A DNA stretch of 64,000 nt from Diphasiastrum complanatum (Eukaryota > Streptophyta > Lycopodiopsida > Lycopodiales > Lycopodiaceae): the NCBI GenBank assembly GCA_029204225.1, contig CM055092.1, positions 22,597,669 to 22,661,668 on the forward strand, written 5' to 3'. The stretch's first letter is position 1; each line of letters begins with the position of its first letter. Shown here one piece after another: positions 32,322 to 46,000 of the stretch. Below the pieces are notes generated by a model, which saw nothing but the letters and a program-made list of their open reading frames with translations, was not told the DNA's origin and did no database searches. Both the position numbers and the translations under genes were made by a program.

Positions 32322-35300
32322 CTGATCCCTTGGAAAAAAGTGTCGCTTTTAACATTGAGAGGGACTTGTCTTGTGTATGAGCACTATAGTGAAAGGATTT
32401 TCATTCTTGAAATGAGTTTAACCTGAATCAAAACAAGAACCTGATGTAACCACTGCTTGAGAGCTTATAATTCAAGTTTCTAAGAAAGAGGAAAGTCCAC
32501 AAATACGTAGCAGAGGTCGTGATGCAGTTATGAAATAAAAACAAAACCTCTCAAGTGCATGTCACTACATGCTCAGTGTCCGTCCCATTCCCCAACAATA
32601 ATCCTGAAACCTAAACCTTAATTACAAAGCACAATTTCATAAGATTGAGGAGAAAGATTCAATATTGCTCGTTACTCAAACTAGGTGCTCATCAATCAGT
32701 AAACCCTGTCATACAGTCAGAAATCCAAGAAAATAATCTTTCTTTCAAAGAGACTAAAAAATAAACCATATGATAAAATGGGAGTTTTATAGAAGTTTCA
32801 TTCAAGTTGCCGATGGTCCAATATCTGGGTACACACTGATCACAGTTTACTCTCTTCATCTGGACAATCTCACTTTTACATCATAAAAAGCATCCACCAA
32901 AAAATGAAGTATCTAAGGCATGAGAGTTCCACAATGAGATAGCTGGTTGTTCACTAAAAACTAGCTACAGAACTTAGAAACGAAGACTGGAAGAACAGAA
33001 TTTGAAACAGAAGACCTTAATAGTCCTACTTTACCCCACAACTTTCATTACTGGGTCCAAATTCTGTCCAAGCATACTAGTAATGTGCAGTAAGAACGAT
33101 ATTTTAAAGTTATAACCTACTTACTTTTCTGGCGAACTCTCCCCCCTACAATCTATCTCCAAAAGGTTCTCAATAGTTTTTCTGATTGTTTCTCTTTTGT
33201 TTGAAGCATCTTGAGGCACAAACCAGTCTCGGCCAAACTGAAGAAGCAAAGTAAGACAAATCAGTAGAAAGCCTTTGACAATATTTGCATGAATATTCAG
33301 TATGTAAGTGTCCTTTCTGCATAAAAAATCATAAAACTCGGCATAAAAATGCAGCGTCATTTAATGCTGACAGTAGTATATCACATGAATGACACGTCAA
33401 CAAGCAATCTTGTGGTGGCAATGGTGCAAAAGAGGAAGGATTCAGTCAAGAAACTTCACATCAGTCAAACAACTTGTATGATCATAAGACTCTATGAGTG
33501 CAGTACGCAAGATTTCCCTACGTAAATGACTGAGAAATCAATACCTGAAGACACTTAACTTTTACATTCTGATAGAAATAGGTGTCATAAATTGGCCCAT
33601 GACAATGTGAACAGACACAAAAACTGGCACTTTTCCCGTTGTATCATCTATACATTATGCATTAAAATTCAGCTGTTCAAGTTAGAACTCTCGAATTGAA
33701 CGCTTCAAATGTTGTTATTAAAATGGGTGTGTAGTGAAAAATGACTTACATATTTGACAAAACATTTGCTATTGAAACAACTGTGTATGACAAAATAAAT
33801 CAATGTTCAAAACCTATGCCTCCTAATTTTTCAGTTCTTACTGGGAAAAGAAAAACTAAAGGTTAAATGGAGGGGCTCGCTGAACTCGCTGAACCATGAC
33901 TGTGGCTTTTCCCCAGCCAGAATGTGCATTGACAATTTTAGGAAATGTAAGGATGCTAATAAACTACCATGTTTAATCATGGCACCAGTTTACAGATTAA
34001 ATTCCTGAATGAATTGCATGCACATGCCCAGCTAACAGCAAGAAAAACACTTGAACCAACTGCATATGCTGTGTCGAGTTATCAGCTCTAGGATACCTCA
34101 ATGCTAAATAACAAGTTCAAATCTTCCTGAAGTTTGAAATTATTTTCTAATGATTTTAAGATTAAATTTATTTCAAAGCTGATTAAAATCAAAGCCATTA
34201 GTTAAATTAGATTGACATCCCATCCCAAATCTGATACTTTCACTGAAAGTGCTCCTATCTTCATATTTAAGACTGATATATTCTGGCCATAGTTTTGGCC
34301 CTTGGGAAAACTTTCCCACCCGGGATACAAAAAAGGATAATTGAGAAACTGGATATGGGGAACACCATGTCATCACAAACGCAAACTAGCAGAAGGTAAT
34401 GACAACAGTATATGGGGAAGAGAGGGAAAATTTGTAGTAAAACTGATTTACCCTATAAAGGAGAGACATGAAAATAATGATATGTCTTCTGTTATGGGGA
34501 AACGTTTCTCCAAAGCATAGATGCACTACAACTCTGAATCACGGTCAGAATCGCGATTTGGAAAGAAACCAGAATCGTTTTTTTTTTTGGAAATTTTTTT
34601 TGGGCAATATGGGTATCAGATGAAAGCTCTGACTAAGAGCATTATTACTGTGTAGTTTGCCTACTGTTTTGGGTGCAGGATGGTCCAGTTTAGGTGCATT
34701 AATCCATGTTGGGTTCTGTCAAGGATAAAAATTCAAAACTAACCTCTAGCCTGTTCGTTACAATCACAGATGGTTCTAGTGGGACAGAGACTAAGAACTG
34801 TAGAGCAATTGTACCCCCTGGACCCCCCCGGCGACAGTGGCAGGGGGGGCGTGGGCGCTGCCCCCCTACACCCCCCCAAAGATAAAAATGGGGGTCCAAA
34901 TGCGCGCCGATAAGGGCCCAATATTTAGCCCAAACTGTAGCATTAACATTTACTGAGAACCAGATCAAATAACAACCAAATAGCTACTGAAAATAAGATC
35001 TGTTTGTGCCCTATCTACTAACTTCTGGGAGGCAAAACGCTGGTTTGACCATTGCTCCCCTAAAAAAATTTCAGCCCTAAGCTATGAGTTCGAATCGCGA
35101 TTCGCAGAATTGCGGTTTGCGAATCACGGACCCAGCAAATCGCGATAAGCTGCAACTATGCTCCAAAGCATTTCCCCCAGGATGTTTCCCCAAAATGTTC
35201 CCTGCAACACGTTTCCTCAAGAAAAAAGCCAGGGGAACATGTTCCCCATAAGTATGATTCTAGCTCTTAGGAGTCCTTCAGAGCTTTAATGGGGCATTCA

Positions 35301-37003
35301 CAGTGGCTAACCGTTGGCTCATCACAAGGCTCAGCTTACAAGGTTGTCTTTTATCTACATTTGTGTTGTGTTGACAAGTTTAGGATATCATTCTTTCATT
35401 AAGTAGCATAGATACAGTTGCTTATTACTTTCAATTCACAAGGAAGGGGGGTAAGTGCTTAACCCACATTAATAGGAGTACAGGGCTTTCACATATGGCC
35501 CCTTTTTTTAGGTAAGTGCAAGTGCCAAATTCAAATTGAGAATTGAGGCGGGTAAAGGATTTATGAAACCAAAAGCAGCCACCAATCTTGCAATAATTAA
35601 GCTTGTTGTGTGAGAGACTTGGGAATACATAAGGATCCATAGTGATAAATTCTCTCATCAACAAGGGGACTATGATGCTAGACAACTAACTGTGGCAAAA
35701 TCATCTTTGACGTTTGGGCAGTGTAGGTATGCATTTGGTAGGTTGTCAAACATACTAGGACTAGTAATGATGGTTGCACAAAGGATAGCATGTATAGTCT
35801 AGACATGGCATCGGTTGCAATGTTACTCTTTCTATGTCGTTACTTGATATCAGAACAGAAATTTGGAATAAATTGTAGACGTTGAAACTTTCTGTCACTG
35901 AGGTCTCTTTGGTAGTAAAGACAACAAAGAGTTTGTGATCAATGTAAAGATCAAGAGGAGCTTCGTACAAGTAGTGCCTCCACTTTCTCAAATATACGAT
36001 AGCAGGGATTTCCTTTTCATGGCAAATAATGTGATTTATACAGACATAATTTTCTATAATATAAGCTATGACACCTCAGTCTCAACGCAGGATGGCACAA
36101 AGTTCAACATATGTTGATTCAATTTCAACAACTAATCCATTATGCCAGTTTAAGCCTTTGACGACAGCCAATGTTCCATAGCACCAATAATCACCCTTGC
36201 CTCTTAGAAGCACCACCAGAAGGCTAGGGAATCATCTTGCCCATTCACGTGCTCATCGTACCCTCTACTGGCTCCTGAATAGACTGAATAAATGATACTA
36301 AGGTCGTCCTACCACTATACGCACAGCACAACTTGGTCACACCCCAAGCACAATCACACACAGACTTGTGACACGAAACGGTTGTGCACACTAACATTAG
36401 GTACTAAAATTGTTGATTAGTCGATAACTCCTAACAGCGATCCACCTCATGTGCTGAGACACCTTCAGGTATATCATTATGTGCTGAGTCAATACGTAAC
36501 ACATGAAAAAAAAATCTATCCAAATAAAAAGAGGTTAGAAAGTTCACCACTGATGATAAGCATTGTTGATCAAAACCCCTCAAAATTAACTACTAGAGCT
36601 AGTTAGATGGCCGTTGGGTGGATCATTGATAGAGATCAATCCAACATGATGATTGTTGGTGTGGAAGAAAAGGATGAAGCAATCATTGAAAGATGAAGTC
36701 TTCATGCTTGGAAAAGTGCTCTCATACCATGTTATGAGCACAAGTCACATATACGGCATCACATAAGCTCAAAAAGATAGCAATAGCTTCTCACCAAGCA
36801 AACTCTAACTAAGAATACTAAAAGAACATCAATCAAAATCTTTAACACCAAATTCCTACAAACCTATACAATAAACTCAAGAACAAAAGCAAACAAACTA
36901 TTGTCTCAAAAGATAATATTCATACTACTCTATAGGAGCCTAATGGAACTACCAACCAGCTTGGGAGTTCCAACTCATCAGTTACTCTAGCAAGGCCTAG
37001 TCT

Positions 37004-37042
<39 letters not shown>

Positions 37043-40000
37043 GAAAAGAGTTTATTGCTGTTGTTAGCACTAGCAGTCACATTCTTTTCTTGGCACACAT
37101 GTTGTATCTCATACTCGTAACACTCCTATTCCGGTTCTTGTTCCTTTCTTAGGGGCTAATTGGTGTGTTTCCTTAGGTGATGTTCCTTCAAATCTTATAG
37201 ACCAGAGTCTTTCTATGATTCATGATGGCACTCCTCATACCTTTCATGGTAATGATCTGCAACTGATTTTTCCCTTATTTTCGCTAAACATTTCATGCGT
37301 TCCTTCCCTGTTCATGCAGCTTCATTACCTGTTCATGCTATGCCTTGTAGTCCTACAACAACTTCTACTATTCCCTAACCAATCAAGGCTTTACTACAGA
37401 AAGATGAACATGTAATTTATGAGCCTTCGTCCTTATCTCCACTTCAAGATATCACTCATATAATTGATTACTTCCTGGTTTTGCCCCTGCTTCATGTGCT
37501 CTTTATCACATGACTAGACGAGAACAAGCTGACATACGCACCCAGATTACTGACTTATTACATGGAGGCCTCATTAGTCCTAGCAAAGTCATTTTGGTGA
37601 TCTTGTTCTCCTGGTTGATTAAAAAGATCGTTCTAAACATCTACTGTGCTCTGAATCCCCTTACAATTCATAATCAATATCTCATTCCTTACATGGATGA
37701 TCTTTTTGACCAGTTGGGTACAGCCTCTGTCTTTTCTTTAATTGATCTTCGTCCTGGTTATCGTTAGATCCGTATTCAACCTGGGTTGAAAGTAGATGGA
37801 TCTTTTGTTTCCTATACTGTAGTCATGAATCCTTGTGTCAATCCTCATGATAATCCTCATGTTGATCCCTATCTTGATCTTGATCCTCATGCTCCTTCTC
37901 AAGCCTTTCCGATCTCCTAGCTCCCTGTTTACTTGACTCTCCATATTCCAAGAAGCACTTATCTTCGTATCAAGTCCTTCGGCAAAATTTCCCGCCTGTT
38001 TCTTCTTGTTGAACTTCTTTTTCCAGGATTCTTTTGCGTAATGACCCAGCTTACTGCAAACAAAGCAATTTCCATTTATGTATGAATTTGCCTTCTCTTG
38101 ACCTTTCTATTGGTTCGATAGATTGGTCTTCTGCCAATTCCATTGTTGATCATGTTGCTTTTTCTTCCCTTTGTTCTTCTTGCCCTTTCCACCTTTTCTT
38201 GAATTTTGCCCCTACTTCTTTGCTATGAATGCTTGCTCCTTAAAATCATCCATATTCATGAGATTCTGTTGTCTCATTTTCTCTTGTAATAGAATAGCAT
38301 TCAACTCATCAAAAGTAGGCATAGTCTCCCCCGTAAAGACAACATCATGACAAAATTTTGATAATGAAGCATAATGGACATCAAAACTGAATCGATTACA
38401 TTGTCTCCAACTGCTATAAGTTGCCCGATGAGATCTTTCACTCGTGTAAAGTAATCTATCACTGATTCTCCTGAATCCAGATGAAAGTATGTAGCTTATT
38501 AGTTAAGAACAAAAACTCTAGACATTCTTGTAGAAATTCCTGAGAATATCCCAAGCTTCCTTGGGTCCGGCAACATCTTTGATATGAGGTATGAGGTATA
38601 ATCATATAAAATCAAGTAAATCATGATTCCTTAATTTATTATCACGTTACCATATGGTGAACCAGAATAAATAATTAGTTATACCTTGTCGTTGAATTTT
38701 GTAGAAAATGTATCATTTCCCGTGAGGCTAAAGCGAGATCGATAACTTAAGATCCAACCTGGTCCTGAGATTTGTTTCTAGTATTGGTGAGTTAAGACTG
38801 TTGCTTTCAAAGAATAATCATTAGCTTGTCCTCAATAGCATGTATCTTAGCATCTAAGATATGAAAATGATTTAGAGCGCAGAATCAAGATTAAGCTGCT
38901 CTCTTGCCATACCATGATGAAAGAAGAGGCTGTTTTGTGAAAACCATCGAGCGGCTGATGCTCAAGTGAGGAACTTATCCTTTAAGAAAGAGACCAGATC
39001 ATTGGGCTAAGGATGCCACAACCTTCAAACCACTGTTTCCTTCTTTTCGTAAAGGCTAATAAGGATGCATTTGAGCTTTGGGTTCACATTATTGATGAGC
39101 CACCACATGTGCCTGTTTATGTCGAGGGCCTGAAATGCCATTTATTTGTCATATTCAACACGGTTACACTACTCACCTATTTTTGCTCCATAACGTGCAG
39201 TGGCCTCCTCTCAGGCATCTTCTTTGGCTCATTCACTTTTTATGTAGGTTTGCATTTACATTTTTTGAGGCATCTTCTTGTCATAGTTTTTTGCAGCAGA
39301 TTCTCAACAAAATCATTGTCTTCTAGCTTGGAAAACATTGAGGACAATTTTAATTTTTATGAGAGTTTTGGACATGTACTATCTCATACATCAATGTTCG
39401 AGAGAGAGGAAGTTTGATGGAAGTCCAATCAAGCACCCTAACATAGACCTGATCTGCCATGTCAGAGACTTTGACAACAGATATGATTGTTATAACCAGA
39501 CCACCACCATAGCACCAAGGTATGAGGGCTTCACATTCAGTATGAGCTAGATGGCAGGTAGCAACGTACACCATTACATCCCTCTTTAGTTGCATTGATG
39601 TATTTCTATACTGTATGTGCCATGCCCTGAGTGTGAGTATGACCAATTGAAGGATCCCAAGTAGATAGGGTATGACTACTCTCTAGCTAGCTTTCTTAGG
39701 TAATAACTTTTGGATTTTATTTCTTACTAACCTTCTGGGAAGATTCTTTGCTCCCCCTGATTATCAACGTACCTGGATGTGATTCTTTCATCACAGTTAA
39801 TGTTTTTGGGTGTTGCAAAGCCATTAGCACAACTAATTCTTCTAATTATTCATTTCTCTATGCATCTCCTGCTTTACTTTCTTGCTTCAGAAACTTGCAT
39901 ACCAATTTGCTTATTGATCAGGTTTGTAATATTGCTTTCTTGTTTCAATGCTCAAATGAGAGGCTTCTCCCTGGTGCTTTAGGCAATCTCTTCCTGTCCA

Positions 40001-43000
40001 GAATTGTAAAATCAGTTCCGCATGTCTTTCTAGGATGAAATCTTGTGATTCCTTACATTCTTTTAAGGTCGGACAATAAGTCCTAAAATTTTGGAACTAT
40101 GGATTCTACCTGTTTCCAGAAATGTGGAATCGGGTCTCAGATAGTAACTGGAAGGAGGTAATATTCATGAAGGAATCAGAATGGATCCAGTCATGCTAGT
40201 GTGACTCTACCTAATCATATCAAAACGGATCCAGTCATGCATGTGTAGCTTGCTACCTGATCATATGAGATTGCTCCAGGTTGACGCATGTTTGAGCCTA
40301 TAGATATGTCTTGTCCTTTGATAGAATGAATTCTTACACTCAAAACGAGATTTTACCGTTAACATTAAAAATGCCAAGCTATCAAAAATTCTTCAGAAGT
40401 TTGTCAAATTTGATTGATGTAGACAAATTATACCAAGGGCCAAAACTACATCATCATTTTCTGCATAAATTAGCAGCAATAGGACCATCTGAATTCAGTT
40501 TCTTTAGAGAGATGCATTTGCAGGAACCTATTTGCTTACCTTGCTTTTAACTTCAGTTGACCTCAATGTTGGTGTTGCCTCCTTGACGAAACATTCAATA
40601 AAATGCAGCAAAAATAATCCACAATCAAACTCATTCTCCTGCAAGGGAACCTGAATAACAGAGGAATAATCATACCCTGATTCCTGACATGACAATGTGA
40701 TGAGTTGAAAACTGCAAAGAAGTTCATCTTTTTTGCAGGACATTATAGCCTGTCTGATTACATACTGAGAGTTATTCCTTCCTAGATTCACTAGAGACGA
40801 AAGGAAGACAGTTCCAAAAATCATCAATGCATAGTCACAGCCAAATTCAAAACATAACTTTCTCTTGTTTGCGTGGAGGTACAAAATATCTCTAAAGAAA
40901 AATACCTTGGCTCTTCTTGCAGATATATCTTTAGCTGAAAGTTTCTTTCTCTTTATGCAACCTGCATCTTTGATAATGCCTCCAGATTCATTCTGAAATT
41001 CCCACTCGGCCATGAGGTAACTGTTGTGAACAAAAAGGAATTAATCAAACACAACCCACAGACAGGATGAGGACGATGAATATGCAGGGACTTCTTTGAA
41101 TTGGTAAATTCCATACTTGCACACATTACGTTTCTATCAGCTGCCATCAAGAGTTATCTGTTGAAGAACTTCTAGCTTCACGCTATAGCAGTTGATTGTT
41201 TTATGTTATTATAAAAAATTCGTAGGTATCAAACACAGAACCAGCTTGAACAACATTTTTTCAGTCGGCATTTTTTTATTATGATACCTCCATGAGCATT
41301 GTAAAATAACTAATCCAGCAATTCACATTACCAAAAGAAAAGTGAGTCAAACGAATCTAGATCATACATACAGATTTGAGAAACTTCATCAACTTTATTG
41401 GCTTGCTCCGAGCTCGTCCTTTGAATCAGGGCAGAGCCAAATTTTGGTAGCTAGATAGTAAACAGAGGCAGATAATGCAATCCATGCAAATCAGAGATGG
41501 GGGTTCCAAGTACCTACTTGAATGCAGATTTACAAGTCTGGAGCTATTACTAAGCTACAGCTAGCTACATGTTCTTTTCTGATGAGTATAACTTAACAGC
41601 CTGAGCTTACGTAGTAGCTTGCAATAAGAATTTGATTGTTATACCTTTCAGGAATGCGGGGAGGCATTGAACTGATGGTCAAACCAGAGCCCAGGATGAA
41701 AATTATCACTAGATGGCAGCGCAGCAATGCTTAGTGTCAGGCTTTAACAAAGGTTCTCTCATCAATTAAGATGTTATGGTTCAGTACAAGGATCAGCCAG
41801 GTACAAAAACTGCCATGATAACTGGCAAGAAACATTCTGTGGAATTGACATCCATGAGACTTGAATAAATAGGCAACAACTTCCTGATTTGATAGCAGAA
41901 AACATATTAGAAAGCAGAATTTCTGGCAAGCCACTAAAAGGCCCATGCCCATGATTACGTTTCCAATTGGCATTATTTAACTCATAGGTTGAAATGCTAG
42001 AAATTAGAAGGAATTGAATGCATAACACAAAAGCGTTCAATGTTTTCTTTCCAATGTGGCAAACATTAACAAATTTATCATCTTTCTTCTCATTACATAT
42101 ATAGTAGCAATATATAACATCCATTTCAAATGTGCCTTGTATATGAAGCACTATGAAAAAGGGCGCACTCAGTGGTCTGACACGCAAGCTAACCGCCAGC
42201 AGATTTCAAAGAAGATATACTTTGCACCAACAATCACCTAAAGCTTACAAGCCCCTCTTGATATTCAGCCCAATGGTGCATGGCGCCATGGTCGTACTTA
42301 TTCTTGATATTGTTTGAGCTGTTACAGATCCGTTTGCATTGAGGGAGCGTCGTTCATGATGGTTCTATGTACAAGGGTGGCTCGATTACTTCAACTATGT
42401 ACACGGGTGGCTTGATTACTTCAACTATGGTAGTCAATCTACGGTACAAGTCTGGTTTCTTTGAGCTATTTCTTTAGAGCCCTTCATAGTAAATGCCCTC
42501 TAATTCACATGAACCCTTTAGATACCTTGCCATTAGTTGTTGAGGTATCATAGACTCATTGATGCTTTCCTCTAACGTTCTTGGAGCATTTGTAGTGTAC
42601 AGTGATATGGTCCAACAGTCGCAACTGTATTCCTATCGATATCAAGGTTACAAGCCGATTCGAATCGGGCCAGATTTCAGTTCGAACCGGCTCCGAATGG
42701 TTCAACCGGTTCGAACCACGATTCGTGCAACTAGGATAGATATAGCTACAACATTTGCCCTATAGGGTTGGTACCCCAGGGAACCTACCAATACCTTGAC
42801 GCAATCTTCTTGGGCCATACGACTAGTTTAATATATCCACATTTGTAGCAGCCTTGTAGGAGACATTTATCATGCATGATACCTTTCTAATGAACTTTTA
42901 GGTCTATCTATGAAGTGTCTTAACCTCAATAACAGACACACAACATGAAAGCTTGAAAGAAATTAATTATGGAAACCTTAAGCACCTCAAGAAAGCAAAA

Positions 43001-46000
43001 GTAGGAGCTCAAAATGCTTGATTGGAGAGAGAGAGAGAGAGGACGTGGGCCTTCTTGAGGATCAATCCTCTACATAGTCACTACACCTCCCACTTGAGTC
43101 TCATGCCTGGCATGCCAACCTAGTCGCTTGGACGCAACTTGCACTTACTAGCTTTAAATTACAAAGAGGCGTGCAATGTAATTACAAACAAGTTGCCCCC
43201 ATGATAAACTTACAACATAAAAATACGTGCATGCAAGTGCCTGCCACTAGGGGTAAATTAGGCATTATATTTCAACACGCCCCCCTTAATGGCTATTTTC
43301 TTGAATGTGACACATAAATATTGTCTAGACATGGCAAACTTTTCTTAACGTGGCTTAGTAAAGATATCCGTAGTCTGATCTTTGATGCCACAAAACTCAA
43401 GCTGAATCTCTGCGCTGTGCAATTTTTCTCATATGAAGTGTTAATTAACTTCAATATCTTGGGTCCTAGCGTACTGAACGAGATTCCTAGCAAGCTGAAT
43501 GCAACTCTGGCTATCGCATTGAAGGACTTACTATATTTGCATATCACCTAGCAAGCACCTCAACGATATAGCCTCACAAGCGGCCCTCGTAGTCGCTTTG
43601 TACTCAGCTTTTGTGGAAGAAAATACAATCGTAGGTTGTTTCCTGCACCAAGAAATTGCTCTAGAACATAGGTGAAATGAATAACCTGTTGATGATCTAT
43701 GATCATCTTTGTCCCCTACCCAATCCACATCTGAATAACCTTCCAACTGAAGGTTCCCATCATCCGTATAACCGATGCCATAAGAAGTTCCTTTGACGTA
43801 CCTTAGAATCTGCTTGGCAGATTTCCAATGTGCCTTTGTAGGTTACTCGTATACTGCTTTGCAATGCCGACTGCATGTGAAATGTCAGGTCTAGTATTTG
43901 TGAGATAAGTCAAGCTGCCCACCAATCGATGATATAACGTCTCATCCACAAAAGGTATCCCATCAACCATAGATGGCTTATTACTTGTATCACTAGCAGT
44001 GGCTATAGGCTTGCAATCCTTCATATTGGATCTTTGAAGAAGTTCATTTGCATACCTTGCCTGGAATATAAAAAGAATATAATGTTTCCTTCAAACTTCT
44101 AGTCCTAGGCAATAATGTATCAAGCCCATATCTTTCATCTCAAATTCACATGAAAGATTTTCTTTGACCTTAGCATAAGTAACTTATTGCTACATGTAAT
44201 GATTAGGTCATCAACATAGAGAATACTTATTACTATGCCCTCTTTCTCCCTCAAAACATACAATTTATAGTCATATTTACTTCTAACGAAGTTTTCTTCG
44301 TGAAGTAATCATCAATACGACTGTACCGTGCCCTAGGCGGTTGTTTTAACCCATACAAAGCCTGCTTAAGCTTACATACCAATTTTTCTTTACCTTTAGC
44401 ATCAAATCCTTGTGGCTGCTCCATGTAAACGTCTTTCCTTCAATCCTCCATTGAGGAGGGCAGTTTTGACATCCATTTGTTGAATGTCCCAATGAAAATA
44501 AGCTGCAACTACCAGCACAGCTCTTATTGATGTCATCTTTGCAACAAGAGCAAATGTTTCATCATAATCTAGCCCTTCTTGTTCAGCAAAAACCTTTAGC
44601 AACAAGTCTTGCCTTATGCTTCTCCACCTTACCACTTGCCTGAAACTTGGTCTTGAGATCCACTTGCAACCTATTGGTTGCTTCCCATCAGGCAAGTCCA
44701 CAAGCTCCCTTGTGTCATTCTCCATGATGGAGTCATACTCCTCTTGCATGGCATTTCTCCATACACTCACCTTCTTGACTTCATAGGATGATTGTGGTTC
44801 ATGTGACTCTAAGATAGATGACATAAGCGCAAAGTTGGTCTCCTGACTCTTTTGCCGGATGGGCTTCCTTTAAGATCTCCTAACACCCTCCCTACTACAT
44901 GCACCTTCCTCCACCATCCCTCCATCTTTCATTGTTTGCCAATACCACCTTGGTAAGCTCTTGGAAGGGGGTGGTGAAGCTGATGGTGAGGATGTATCCC
45001 AAGGTATCTCTCTAGCCCTCTTTGCCCTTTCTGCCTCCGTTTGTTCAACATGCACTTGCTCTTCTTGTTGGGGCTGAAAGGTCTCCTGAATGGGCTCCTG
45101 AATGGGCTCCTTTGAGACCTGTTCACTAGAATCAATAACAAGAAGATATTCGCTCTTATACCATGATGATCTTTTAGGTATCTATGAAGTGTCTGAACCT
45201 CAATAACAGACACACATCATGAAAGCATGAAAGAAATTAGCTATGGAAGCATGTAAAACCATGGAAACTTTAAGCAGCCCAAGAAAGTAAAAGTAGGACC
45301 TCAAAATGCTTGATTAGAAAGAGAAAGGAGAGCGTGGGCCTCCTTGAGGATCAATCCTCTACATAGATAGTACCTAGGGAGGTGTTGGTGCAACTACTTA
45401 TATGGAGGAGAATCCCAAGCCCCTAACTGCTTATGGGATATTGAAGAACCAACATGGACACTTAAGAACCTTCACACAGGCAAGCAAGCGCACACCTCCT
45501 ACGTGTGTGCTTCACCACATTATTCTACAAACACCCCACTCAAGCACGCACAAGCACCCCCCCCCCCCCCCCCCCCAACACACTCAAGTGCCATCATGCA
45601 GGCAGACAGGAACACACCTCCTTTGCATAGCTTGACCACATTATTACAATAACAATAAGAGTTGGCGCAAAAAACCATTGTGGCAAAGCGATACAAGTTT
45701 GACATGTGCTCAATTTGCAATCTTTCATAGCATATCCTTGCAAGTTTCTCGCTCGTCCTCCTAATTCAAGATCACAATCACAAGGTAAATGTGTCTTATG
45801 AAACCACTCCCTATAATTGTTTTATTTACATAAGCACCATATGAGGGCATGCTCACTTAACAAGTTCATTTGCACAATACAGGCCCATCCTAACAAGCCA
45901 ACTTCTTACTTAAGTGTGTCACTTATCATGTAAAACAAAGGTCCAAAGCCCACAAGACTTTTCCATTCAATCTCTCCAAAGGAGCGAGGTTACTAATGTA

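Noticed and set aside
39013-39417. 134-codon frame in the long protease intron
   Set aside because: No recognisable domain, hydrophobic low-information composition, and an overlapping frame of similar quality; not enough to call a gene.
42611-42745. Possible tiny hAT-like inverted-repeat element with GATTCGAATC words
   Set aside because: No matching target duplication and only weak terminal match; left as a note in the intron description.
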